Below are positions 6,230 to 14,710 of a DNA stretch of 23,650 nt, in pieces. The notes under the pieces are model-generated. The model ran no database searches and was not told the DNA's origin. It saw only the letters and a program-made list of their open reading frames with translations. Source of the DNA: Alphaproteobacteria bacterium HGW-Alphaproteobacteria-13. GTDB taxonomy: Bacteria; Pseudomonadota; Alphaproteobacteria; Sphingomonadales; Sphingomonadaceae. Position 1 is the first letter of the stretch, and every line of letters begins with the position of its first letter. The DNA is taken from the NCBI GenBank assembly GCA_002842935.1, contig PHEM01000043.1, forward strand, positions 1-23,650. Direction: 5' to 3'. Both the position numbers and the translations under genes were made by a program.

Positions 6230-8263
6230 ATGAGTCATGCCGCCAGCCAGGCGATTGTTTCCGATCCCGTTCCGCAGATCCGCCTGTTCACGCAATGGCT
6301 TCGCATCCATCAGGACCGGGACTTCGCCGACTATGAAGCGTTGCGGCGCTGGTCGGTGACGGACCTGGACGGGTTCTGGCGCGCCATCTGGGACTATGGC
6401 CGGATCGAATCCCCGACACCCTTTTCCACGGTCCTGACCGACGACACCATGCCGGGCGCGCGCTGGTTCGAAGGCGCACAGGTCAATTACGCCCGGCACG
6501 TCTTTCGCCATGTCGGCCCTGCCGAGGCGGCGGGCCAACCGGCGATCGTCGCCGAAAATGAGCGCGGCGACCGAACGGTGCTGAGCTGGGCGGAGTTGCG
6601 ACGGCAGGCGGCGTCGCTGGCGCTCGAGCTTCGTCGGCACGGGATCGGACGGGGTGACCGCGTCGCGGGCTATCTTCCCAACATTCCCGCCGCCGTCATC
6701 GGCCTGCTGGCCTGCGCCAGCCTCGGCGCGATCTGGACGCTATGTTCGCCCGACATGGGCGTCCATGCGGTCCTCGACCGCTTCCGGCAGACCAGGCCCA
6801 AGGCGCTGATCGCCGTGGACGGGGTCCTTTATGCGGGAAAGGAGATGGACCGCAGCGCCGCCCTCGCCGACATCCGGCGCGAACTGCCCGGCATCGAAAC
6901 ATTGTTCCTGATCCAAAGCGGATATGGCGCGCGCAAAGTGCCGGACGCCATCGCCTTCGAGGCGGCGGTCGCGCGGGACGACGCGGCCGTCGCGGCGTTC
7001 GAACCCGAATGGCTGCCCTTCGACCATCCGCTGTGGATTCTCTATTCGAGCGGGACGACGGGCCTTCCCAAGCCGATCGTCCACGGCCATGGCGGCGTCA
7101 TCCTCGCGACCTGCGCGGGACAGCTCCATTTCGATCTCGGCTCGAGCTATGAGGCGAACACGCTCGGCGACCGTTTCCACTGGAGCAGCGCGACTGGCTG
7201 GGTGATGTGGAACATCCAGGTCGGCGGGCTGCTGAGCGGCACGACCATTTGCCTTTTCGACGGCTCGCCCAGCGGCGCGAAGGGCGATCCCGACTGGACC
7301 CGGCTGTGGGACTTCGCGGCGCGCAGCGGCGTGACCTGGTTCGGGGCCGGTGCGGCTTTTTTCACCAGTTGCCGGAAGGCGGGACTCGACCTTGCCCGCA
7401 TCGAGGGACTCGCGGTCATTCGCGCGCTCGGCAGCACCGGATCGCCGCTCCCGCCCGATGTCCAGCGCTGGGGTTCGGCGGAGTTCGCGAGGCTGGGCCG
7501 ACCCGATATCTGGTGGTGCAACGTCAGCGGCGGGACGGAGGTCGCCGCCGCCTTCATGGCCGGAAATCCCGAACTGCCCGACACGCCGGGGCGGCTGCAA
7601 TGCCGTCATCTCGGCGCCGCGATCGAGGCCTGGAACGAACAGGGCGAACCCGTGATCGGCGAGGTCGGCGAACTGGTCTGCACGCGCCCGTTTCCCAGCA
7701 TGCCGCTGTATTTCTGGGGGGATACGGATGGCGGCCGTTACCGGGAATCCTATTTCGCCGAATGGCCGGGAATCTGGCGGCACGGCGACTGGCTGACGAT
7801 CGGCGCCGACGGCGCCTGCACGATTTCGGGTCGCAGCGACGCGACGATCAACCGGCACGGACTGCGCATGGGCACGGCGGAGATTTACGCGGCGGTCGAA
7901 CGGCTGACCGAAATTGCCGACACGATGATCATCGACGTCGAGGGGGGAGACGGCGACAGCCAGCTGATCATGTTCGTCGTCCCGACCGAAGGCCACCATG
8001 TCGATGCGGGAATGGAAGCGGCGGTGGCGGCCGCCATCCGCACCGGCCTGTCGCCGCGCTTCGTCCCCGATCGGCTGATGGCCGCGCCGGGCATCCCCCG
8101 CACGTTGTCGGGCAAGAAGCAGGAATTGCCGATCAAGCGGCTATTCGGTGGCTGGCCCGTCGCAAAAGTGATCAATGTCGATGCGACCGCCACGCCGGAC
8201 GTCCTGCCATGGTATATCGATCAGGCGGAACGCTGGCGCGCCGGCTCGATTCAGAAGAACTGA
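6230..8263 (+). CDS. Acetoacetyl-CoA synthetase family acyl-CoA ligase (acetoacetate-CoA ligase)
   Basis: A 677-residue cytoplasmic ANL-superfamily enzyme that activates a short-chain acid, most likely acetoacetate (ATP + acid + CoA to acyl-CoA + AMP + PPi). The N-terminal ACAS_N cap is visible (DYEALRRWSVTDLDGFWRAIWDY). The AMP-binding signature YSSGTTGLPK spans 272-281. A conserved HWSSATGWVMWN block follows, and the C-terminal SGKKQELPIKRL (627-638) with its lysine matches the acetoacetate-CoA ligase subfamily rather than acetyl-CoA synthetase (which has TRSGK). The length fits the subfamily (about 650). The ATG at 6230 follows an AAGG at 6216-6219; an in-frame GTG at 6161 would place the hairpin region inside the protein and is less likely. 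The position between receptor and tannase-like esterase suggests that it activates an acid released by the esterase. The exact acid is inferred from the family only. Confidence 0.88.
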   Translation: MSHAASQAIVSDPVPQIRLFTQWLRIHQDRDFADYEALRRWSVTDLDGFWRAIWDYGRIESPTPFSTVLTDDTMPGARWFEGAQVNYARHVFRHVGPAEAAGQPAIVAENERGDRTVLSWAELRRQAASLALELRRHGIGRGDRVAGYLPNIPAAVIGLLACASLGAIWTLCSPDMGVHAVLDRFRQTRPKALIAVDGVLYAGKEMDRSAALADIRRELPGIETLFLIQSGYGARKVPDAIAFEAAVARDDAAVAAFEPEWLPFDHPLWILYSSGTTGLPKPIVHGHGGVILATCAGQLHFDLGSSYEANTLGDRFHWSSATGWVMWNIQVGGLLSGTTICLFDGSPSGAKGDPDWTRLWDFAARSGVTWFGAGAAFFTSCRKAGLDLARIEGLAVIRALGSTGSPLPPDVQRWGSAEFARLGRPDIWWCNVSGGTEVAAAFMAGNPELPDTPGRLQCRHLGAAIEAWNEQGEPVIGEVGELVCTRPFPSMPLYFWGDTDGGRYRESYFAEWPGIWRHGDWLTIGADGACTISGRSDATINRHGLRMGTAEIYAAVERLTEIADTMIIDVEGGDGDSQLIMFVVPTEGHHVDAGMEAAVAAAIRTGLSPRFVPDRLMAAPGIPRTLSGKKQELPIKRLFGGWPVAKVINVDATATPDVLPWYIDQAERWRAGSIQKN

Positions 8264-8279
8264 CAGGGAAGGGCGGAAA

Positions 8280-9549
8280 ATGGAGCGAGTCGGATTTCCG
8301 GAACAGGCGGCCGCCGCGGACAGCCGCGCGCCGGGCAATCGCGGCCTTGTGCTCGGCATGCTATGTTTCGTTTATGTGCTGAACTTCCTCGACCGCCAGC
8401 TCGTTTCGATCCTTGCCAAGCCGATCCAGGACAGCTTGCAGATCACCGACAGCCAGCTCGGCCGGATCACGGGTTTCTATTTCGCGCTCTTTTACTGCTT
8501 CATCGCCATTCCGGTCGGTTGGCTGGCCGACCGGACGAACCGCGTGAAGGTCCTCTCGATCGCCTGCGGCCTGTGGAGCGCCGCGACCGCCGCCTGCGGC
8601 ATGGCGGCCAACTACGGCCAGCTCGTCGTCGCCCGCATGGCCGTCGGCGTAGGCGAGGCGGGGGGCGTGCCCCCATCCTATGCGATCATCTCCGATACAG
8701 GGAATCTTCAATCTGGGACCGCCGCTCGGCTCGGCGCTGGGCGTGGCCTTCGGGGCATCGCTCGCGGCCGCCTATGACTGGCGAGTGCCATTCTATGTCG
8801 TCGGCGCCATCGGAGTCCTCACGGCGGTGGTCGTCTATATGATCATTCCGGAACCCCGACGCGGACAATATGATCCGGCTCCGGATTCGTCCGCGGCCGC
8901 GGGTTCCGGCCAAAGTTTCGGACAGGCGATCCGCGCCTTCTTCGGCAACAAGATCCTCGCGGTCGCGGCGCTCGCCAGCGGCGCCGCCAATTTCATCACT
9001 TATGGACTCAGCAACTTCGCGACCCTGTTCCTGATGCGCGAGAAGGGGATGGCGCTGGAGGAGGTCGCGATCTGGTATGCGCTGGCCGTCGGCATCGGCA
9101 TGGGGGCGGGCATCTTCGTCTCGGGCCGCCTCATCGATCGCTTCGGCGTCCGGGACAAGGCCGCCTATGCCACACTTCCCGCGCTTTCGCTGCTGCTCGC
9201 CTTGCCCTTCTTCCTGGGTTTCGCCACTGTCGACCGGTGGGAGGCGTCGCTGGCGCTGCTTTGCGTGCCGCTGTTCCTCAACTCCTTCTTTCTCCCCGCG
9301 ACCGTCACTTTCGTTCAGGGGGAGGTCGATCCGGGCGCGCGGGTGATTTCGGGGGCGCTGCTGCTGCTCGTCATGAACCTGATCGGGCTTGGGCTGGGAC
9401 CGACGTTCGTCGGCATGGCGAGCGATTTCTTCCGTCCCGAATATGGGGAGCATGCCTTGCGGATGGCTTTCTATGCGCTCGCGCCCATGTATCTTGTCGC
9501 GGCGCTTCTTTTCCTGTGGCTCGCCCGGCTGATCAAATTGTCGGCGTGA
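8280..9549 (+). pseudogene. MFS transporter (spinster-like), frameshifted by an internal deletion
   Basis: An inner-membrane transporter gene split over two frames. The first part (8280 to about 8696) encodes TM1-TM4 with the MFS motif-A segment GWLADRTNRVKV and the family block GEAGGVPPSYAIISD. The second part (about 8701-9549) resumes one frame over with GIFNLGPPLGSALGVAFGASLAAAYDWR and runs through the remaining helices to a normal end (LWLARLIKLSA). In intact relatives roughly eleven residues (YFPP..RGTAL-like) join these blocks; only four bases do here, so about 29 bp are missing, from memory of the family rather than an alignment. The first frame stops at 8777. The gene sits 16 bp after the ligase and 16 bp before the tannase, so it presumably imported the operon's substrate or product across the inner membrane. 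A functional product is unlikely unless the deletion is an assembly error. Confidence 0.88.
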
Positions 9550-9565
9550 TGTTCGGAGACTATCC

Positions 9566-11182
9566 ATGACACGAAGCGTTCAACTGGCCGCGCTGGCGGT
9601 CTTGACGATGGCGGCGTCGGCGCCGGTCGCGGCTGCCGAAGCGCCTGAGGCGGCGGCAAAGCGCTGCCATGCCCTCGGCACCTTGCAGCTTCGCGACACG
9701 AGCATCGTCAGCGCGGCGTTCGTCCCCGCCAGGGCCGCCGAGACGACGATCGCGGGCGAGACGCCCGGCCACCGCAGCTTCTGCCGCGTCGTCGCGCGCG
9801 TGAAGGCGGCGCCCGATTCCGACATCGGCGTCGAAATCTGGTTGCCGGTCGAGGGCTGGACCGGCGTCTTCCACGGCAATGGCAACGGCGGCTTTGCCGG
9901 TGTCCTCGCCGGGGGCTATGCCGGAATGGCGGACGGGCTGCGGCGAGGATTTGCGACCGCGACGACCGACACCGGAACGGCTCCCGCCACGCCGCTGGAG
10001 GGCGACGCGCTGATCGGCCACCCGCGCAAGTGGCGCGACTGGGGCCGCCTGTCGACGCATGTGATGACGGCTACCGGAAAAGCGATCACCAGGGCCTTTT
10101 ACGGTCAGGACGCCCGGCGGGCCTTTTACACCGGCTGCTCGACCGGCGGCCAGCAGGGCCTGATCGAATCGCTTTATTATCCGGACGATTATGACGGCAT
10201 CCTCGTGGGCGCGCCGGTCATCAACCGGACCTGGGGCCATGCGGCGGTGCTGTGGGACCATGCCGCGGCGCATCGCACGCCTGGCAGCCTCCTTTCTCCC
10301 GCCAAGCTGAAGCTGCTCAACAAGGCGGCCATCGCGACCTGCTGGCGGCAGGGGCACGGGCTGGCCGGGGACCCTTTCGTCTCGGACCCCTTCAGTTGCC
10401 GCTTCGATCCCGCCGTCCTGACGTGCAAGGGCGCGGCTTCGGACGGTTGCCTGACCGAAAGCGAGGTCGCGACCGCCCGCGCCTTCTATTCGGGACCGAC
10501 GCGCCGCGACGGCAAGGCAAGCTATTTCGGCTGGCTGCCCGGCAGCGAGACGCCTGATGCGTACGGCTGGTCCTTTCTGCAAACCCCGATCAATGGCGAG
10601 CCGCCCTTTGGCAGCCTGTTCAAATGGGTGTTCGGCGCCGATTGGGACTGGAAGGGGTTCGATTTCGATCGCGACATGCCCAGGGTCGATGCACAGCTCG
10701 GTCCGATCGTGAACGACGCCACGCGCGGCAGTCTGGACGCGTTCGTCAAGCGGGACGGCAAGCTGATCATCTATCATGGTCTCGCCGACACCCTCGTGGC
10801 GCCGGGCCAGTCGGTGGCTTTCTATGAACGGCAGGCGGCCGCGCTTGGCGGCACGCGCAAGCTGGAGGACAATGCCCGCCTGTTTCTGGCGCCCGGCATG
10901 ATGCACTGCGGCGGCGGCACGGGTCCCGACGCGTTCAACGCCACGCTCGGCATTCCGCCCCGGCCGCCGGTCGACGATGCGCGGCACGATATCTTCTCGG
11001 CCCTGATCGCCTGGGTCGACAGGGACGAGGCGCCCGATCGCATCGTCGCGACGAAATTTTCAAGCGAGGACAGGAGCGAAATCGAAATGCAGCGGCCGAT
11101 TTGCCCCTATCCCCGCAAAGCAGTGTATCGCGGCGCGGGTTCGACGCGGTCGGCCGGCAATTTCCTGTGCACCCCGCCGTAA
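9566..11182 (+). CDS. Tannase / feruloyl esterase family alpha/beta hydrolase
   Basis: A 538-residue exported esterase. The signal peptide MTRSVQLAALAVLTMAASAPVAAAEA is clear. The family's CS-D-HC arrangement is complete: Cys191-Ser192 in GCSTGGQQG (nucleophile Ser192), Asp408 in GLADTLV, and His447-Cys448 in GMMHCGGG. The two cysteines beside the triad residues normally form a disulfide that holds the active site together. A cysteine-bracketed CRFDPAVLTC segment (278-287) fits the calcium-binding part of the lid. PF07519 enzymes hydrolyse esters of aromatic acids (gallate, ferulate, chlorogenate, and MHET in MHETase), so a periplasmic or extracellular ester hydrolase is likely, but the substrate is open. 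The ATG has GGAG seven bases upstream. It is the last gene of the rightward set and ends 9 bp before the convergent M28 gene. Confidence 0.92.
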   Translation: MTRSVQLAALAVLTMAASAPVAAAEAPEAAAKRCHALGTLQLRDTSIVSAAFVPARAAETTIAGETPGHRSFCRVVARVKAAPDSDIGVEIWLPVEGWTGVFHGNGNGGFAGVLAGGYAGMADGLRRGFATATTDTGTAPATPLEGDALIGHPRKWRDWGRLSTHVMTATGKAITRAFYGQDARRAFYTGCSTGGQQGLIESLYYPDDYDGILVGAPVINRTWGHAAVLWDHAAAHRTPGSLLSPAKLKLLNKAAIATCWRQGHGLAGDPFVSDPFSCRFDPAVLTCKGAASDGCLTESEVATARAFYSGPTRRDGKASYFGWLPGSETPDAYGWSFLQTPINGEPPFGSLFKWVFGADWDWKGFDFDRDMPRVDAQLGPIVNDATRGSLDAFVKRDGKLIIYHGLADTLVAPGQSVAFYERQAAALGGTRKLEDNARLFLAPGMMHCGGGTGPDAFNATLGIPPRPPVDDARHDIFSALIAWVDRDEAPDRIVATKFSSEDRSEIEMQRPICPYPRKAVYRGAGSTRSAGNFLCTPP

Positions 11183-11191
11183 CGGCAGGAC

Positions 11192-13647
11192 CTACCAGTT
11201 CATGGTCCGGCGCGTGACGATCACGCCGTCCCCCGCCCTGCGGTAGGGGACGACATGCGGCGGAAGGGCGGGGGCGCGGCTTTCCGTCGCGGGCGGGCGG
11301 TCGAGCACTTCGGCCATGCGGACCTCCATCGTGCCCGGCCGGTCCGCGCTCAGGCTCAGATGCACTTCCTCGTCGCCGCTGGCATGGAATATCAGTTGCG
11401 ACCAGGCACCGGCCTTCAGCGTGCCGGGGACCGGGCGCTCCATCAGCCGCAGCCCCGTCAGATCGACCGATGGCCGGAAAAAGAGCCGCATATAGCGGCC
11501 GCCGTTGGCGTTGCCGGCGCGGACGCCGAGGCGCCACGCCTTGCCATCCGGCGTGGCGGCCACCGCGAGCCGCGGCGGAACGAAGGGCGTGCTTTCGGCT
11601 TTCGCCACCCAATGCGCATCCTTGGAAAGCGGCGCGATCGAGCGGAGCGTGGGCTTGCCGCCATCCTGCGCGAGCGCTGCCCGCACCCAGCCGCTCTTGT
11701 CCAGCTTGCCGCTCATCCACAAGGAACTACCGTCATCGGCGTCCGTGACATGGAAAAGCTCGACCAGTTCGGGGCTGGCCGCCGAGGGCGTTCGGCCGTT
11801 GATTCCGGCGGCGGCGCAGAGCGCAAGACCGGCGATGACCAGGAGCGCCCCGGCGCGGCCCAGTCCGCGCAGCGCCCAGATCAGGGGAAGCAGCGCCAGC
11901 ACGGTCAGCAGAATGAAGGGCGCGAGCACGACAGGCAGCGCCGCGCCGATCATAACGAAGAAGTCATAGCCGGTTCGCGCCATGAGTCCGGCGATCAGTG
12001 CGGCAGGCAGCGCGGCGGCGATGAGCGCGGCCGGGCTTCCGGCGCGGCGGGGCGCGAACAGCGCCAGCGCTAGCGCTGGCAACAGCAGCAGCAGCGGCCA
12101 GATGAGCGCATGCGCTCCGTTGGGCAGGAAGAACTGGAACAACAGCGCCGCGATGCCGACCGGCAAGGCTGCGCCCGCGAGCCAGCCCGGCAGCGCGGAT
12201 GGGCGGGCGGCGGCGGCGAGCGCGGACAATCCGGCGGCGAGGCCGAGCGCGAGCGGGACGAAGCTGAAATCGCCAAGGAGCGCGGCCAGCGCGCCCGCCG
12301 CCGCGACGCCGATGGCAAGCGCGAGCAGTCCCCGCCGGTCCCTTGCCACCGCAGCGACCAGCAGCGCGCCGGTGCCGAACCCCAGCAGCAGCGACGCGGA
12401 CAGAAGCCACCAGAATTGGCCGAGAACCGCGTAAGGCGAAGCGATGTCGCGCAGCAGCAGCGCGACGAGGCGCTGCGCGAACACCAGCACCGTCGCGATG
12501 CCCAGCAAAAGCGCGATTCCGCCGCATAGGCCCCGTGCGACGTCGCGCCCGTCGATCGCGCGGCGCGCGATTCCCGTGCCGACCATCGCGAACAGGCCGC
12601 CGACCGCGAAGATGGCGAGCACCCAGCCGACCGAAGCGGAATAGGCGATGAAATATTGGCCGAACAGGTCGGCGAACACCATGTCGCCCGCGCTGCGGTC
12701 GAGGTCTTCGGCCTGGGCGAAATCGCGCAGGAGCGGCAATATCTGGTCGCCCATATGCTGGACGCTGCGCGGATTGAGGCGCTCGGCCGTCGACATCGGC
12801 GTATGATAGGCCATCTGGTGCCCGACGAAGGCGAAGTTCATGCCGATATGGCCGCGTTCCAGCGCCGCGGTCAGGTCGGTGTCGTTGGGCATTCGCTCAC
12901 CATCAGCGAATCGGACGCGGGCACCGTGGCGGTGCGGCCATAGGCTTCGATCAGCGCCCGGTTGCCGGGGCTGGTCTGGAACATCAGCGTCCGGCCGCTG
13001 TCGCCGCGCGCCTCCATGTTGATGACGGAACCCACGCGGCGGCGCAGCGGGTCGTCCTGGAAAAAGGCGTTGGCGCCCAGCAGCCCGGCCTCTTCGCCAT
13101 CGGTGAAGAGGAACAGGACCGATCGGCGCAACACGCCCCCGGCCTTGAGCGCGCGCGCGATCTCCAGTGCAGCCGCGACGCCTGCGGTGTCGTCGCCCGC
13201 CCCCGGCGAGAGCGGCGCGGTGTCGTAATGCGCCATCAGCAGGATCGCGGGCAGCGCCGGGTCGCGGCCCCTCAATTCGCCGACGATGTTGCGGACGCGC
13301 CCGCCGATCGCGGCGTCGGCCGAATTGCGGCGCGTCACCACGACCGTCTGGTCCCGCATCTGCGGGGCGAGACCCAGCGCCGTCATCCGCGCCGTCAGAT
13401 AGCGGCGCGTGTCCTCGATGGCGGCGGAGCCGATCGGATGCGGGGCGACCGCGATCGCGCGGACGTCCTGCATCGCCCGCTCCGCCGAAAACAGGGTGTC
13501 CGGCGCCGTATCGGGCAGGGGCGGGGGCAGGCGATTGGCGGACCATGCCAGCAAGGTCGCCGCCGCGACGACGAGCAGCACGAGGAGGCGGCGAAGTATC
13601 TGCCCGGCAGGGGGATGGCCCGCGGTCTCGTGCGGATCGGTCTGCAT
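11192..13647 (-). pseudogene. M28 family zinc metallopeptidase with C-terminal membrane domain, frameshifted
   Basis: The N-terminal frame (13647 to about 12890) starts with a signal-anchor helix (residues 17-38). It then carries the M28 zinc-site motifs: HYD (His140, Asp142), GDDTAG (Asp152) and TDGEEAG (Glu185, Glu186). After SDSLMVS the frame runs into a stop at 12871. The neighbouring frame picks up at MPNDTDLTAALERGHIGMNFAF and includes the last zinc ligand region (MAYHTP). It then adds eight or so transmembrane helices and a roughly 150-residue soluble tail to the stop at 11192. This layout matches membrane-bound M28 aminopeptidases related to ER metallopeptidase 1. Relatives read S-x-Y-(K/E)-R-x-PNDTD at the break. 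A 10-bp deletion between two GAGCG repeats explains the sequence. The separated halves each lack part of the zinc site, so the product should be inactive. Divergent from the XRE-cupin regulator. Confidence 0.88.
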
Positions 13648-13705
13648 CACTCCATCGCTCCCGTTCGCGCCGCGGCCGGATATCCTCGGAGGCCGTCATT
13701 TCCGT

Positions 13706-13740
13706 AATTTTCAGATTTGTCAAATTTTGGCCCGATCAGG
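13706..13740. promoter_or_regulatory. Shared 35-bp motif, copy 1, in the M28 / XRE divergent promoter
   Basis: On the plus strand: AATTTTCA-N8-AAATT-N-TGG-N-CC-N2-TCAGG. It matches the copy at 16705-16739 at 25 of 35 positions without gaps. It lies in the AT-rich part of the 206-bp gap between the M28 gene and the XRE-cupin gene, 113 bp before the regulator's start. A minus-strand TTGACA (13723-13718) lies inside it and could be a -35 element for the M28 gene, though no good -10 follows. A binding site for the adjacent XRE-cupin regulator is the simplest reading. Confidence 0.5.
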
Positions 13741-13853
13741 TCGTTGTCCCTAAGGGCCGCGAAACCGCTCGGCCGCCGCCTGCTCCGCTTCCTTGATGCG
13801 GAGTGCATTGATGAAAATATGTGCTAAATGGAGAATCGACGGAAAGGAACGGC

Positions 13854-14519
13854 ATGGCGTTGACGCGGGACGAGCGAGGGGAGGGTGCCAAACGACGGGG
13901 GGAGGCGGGGCAGGACCCCGGCCTTTTCCTGCGGGAATACCGGACGGAAAAGGGCTGGACGCTGGTCGAGGTGAGCGAACGGACGGGGATTCCCGTTTCG
14001 ACGCTGTCCAAGGTCGAAACGGGCAAGATGTCACTGAGCTATGAAAAGCTCGTGCGGCTGAGCCGGGGGATGGGCATCGACATCGCCCGCCTGTTCGCCG
14101 CGCCTTCGGCGCCGTCCGGGACGGCGCAGCAGGTGGTGACGGGCCGCCGCAGCATCACGCCCGCGAACGAAGGCACCGCGATCAAGACGTCGATCTATAA
14201 TTACACCTATCCTTCGGCCGACCTGCTGAACAAGGCGCTCAACCCGATGATCATCGAGGTGAAGGTGCGGTCGATCGACGATTTCGGCGAACTGATGCGC
14301 CATCCGGGCGAGGAATATGTCCTGGTGCTGGAAGGGCAGTGCGAGCTTCATACCGACATCTATGCGCCTTCGCTTTTGAAAACGGGCGATTCGGCTTATT
14401 TCGACGCATCGATGGGGCATGGCTATATCGCGGTGGGCGAGGGACCGTGCCGGATTCTCTCGGTCTGCTCGGCCAATGACGCCGATCTGAAATCCTCGCT
14501 GCCGCCCATCGAGGGCTGA
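13854..14519 (+). CDS. XRE-family regulator with C-terminal cupin sensor domain
   Basis: A 221-residue transcription factor. The helix-turn-helix lies at about residues 22-80 (FLREYRTEKGWTLVEVSERTGIPVSTLSKVETG). A beta-rich cupin domain is at about 125-212 (HPGEEYVLVLEGQCELHTD, then LLKTGDSAYFDASMGHGYIAVG). Regulators of this HTH-cupin class usually control amino-acid, amine or short-chain-metabolite genes, with the cupin sensing the small molecule or a metal. The ATG at 13854 is chosen because an AGGA lies five bases upstream and the HTH follows; a start at 13821 is in frame but poorly supported. It is divergent from the M28 peptidase and upstream of the serine hydrolase and the peptide operon. 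The 35-bp motif in its own promoter recurs before the DUF1611 operon, which suggests autoregulation plus control of that operon. The ligand is unknown. Confidence 0.88.
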   Translation: MALTRDERGEGAKRRGEAGQDPGLFLREYRTEKGWTLVEVSERTGIPVSTLSKVETGKMSLSYEKLVRLSRGMGIDIARLFAAPSAPSGTAQQVVTGRRSITPANEGTAIKTSIYNYTYPSADLLNKALNPMIIEVKVRSIDDFGELMRHPGEEYVLVLEGQCELHTDIYAPSLLKTGDSAYFDASMGHGYIAVGEGPCRILSVCSANDADLKSSLPPIEG

Positions 14520-14542
14520 CCGCGCCTGAACGGCGGATTTCC

Positions 14543-14580
14543 GGGCGCGGATGCCTGGCCCGACACGCGTGCCCGTTTTT
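14543..14580 (+). terminator. Candidate Rho-independent terminator after the XRE-cupin gene
   Basis: GGGCGCG (14543-14549) can pair with CGTGCCC (14568-14574, one G-T pair) across an 18-base loop, followed by GTTTTT (14575-14580). It lies 24 bp after the stop codon, so the regulator is probably transcribed separately from the serine hydrolase gene that follows. The long loop makes the call moderate. Confidence 0.4.
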
Positions 14581-14710
14581 CGGATATCTATTTGGCCGTT
14601 GACAAAATCGGCCGGCGATGGCTTGTCCTGAATGAAAAAAATTTCAATATAAGAAAAACCATCTCCGTCCGGCCGAAGGGGCGCGGGGGCGGACGGGCGG
14701 GAGAAGCGGG

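Noticed and set aside
3344..6640. A 1098-codon open frame on the minus strand across the TonB-dependent receptor
   Set aside because: It is antisense to a clear receptor gene, is rich in Arg/Asp/Ala/Gly with no domain, and exists because GC-rich codon use removes stops on the opposite strand.
12871..12900. Programmed ribosomal frameshifting in the M28 gene
   Set aside because: There is no slippery heptamer or downstream structure at the junction, and codons expected in the family are missing, so a deletion is simpler.
14599..14627. TTGACA at 14599 as a full promoter for the first serine hydrolase
   Set aside because: The -35 is perfect, but at 16-18 bp spacing no hexamer resembles a -10 box, so it was not listed as a promoter.
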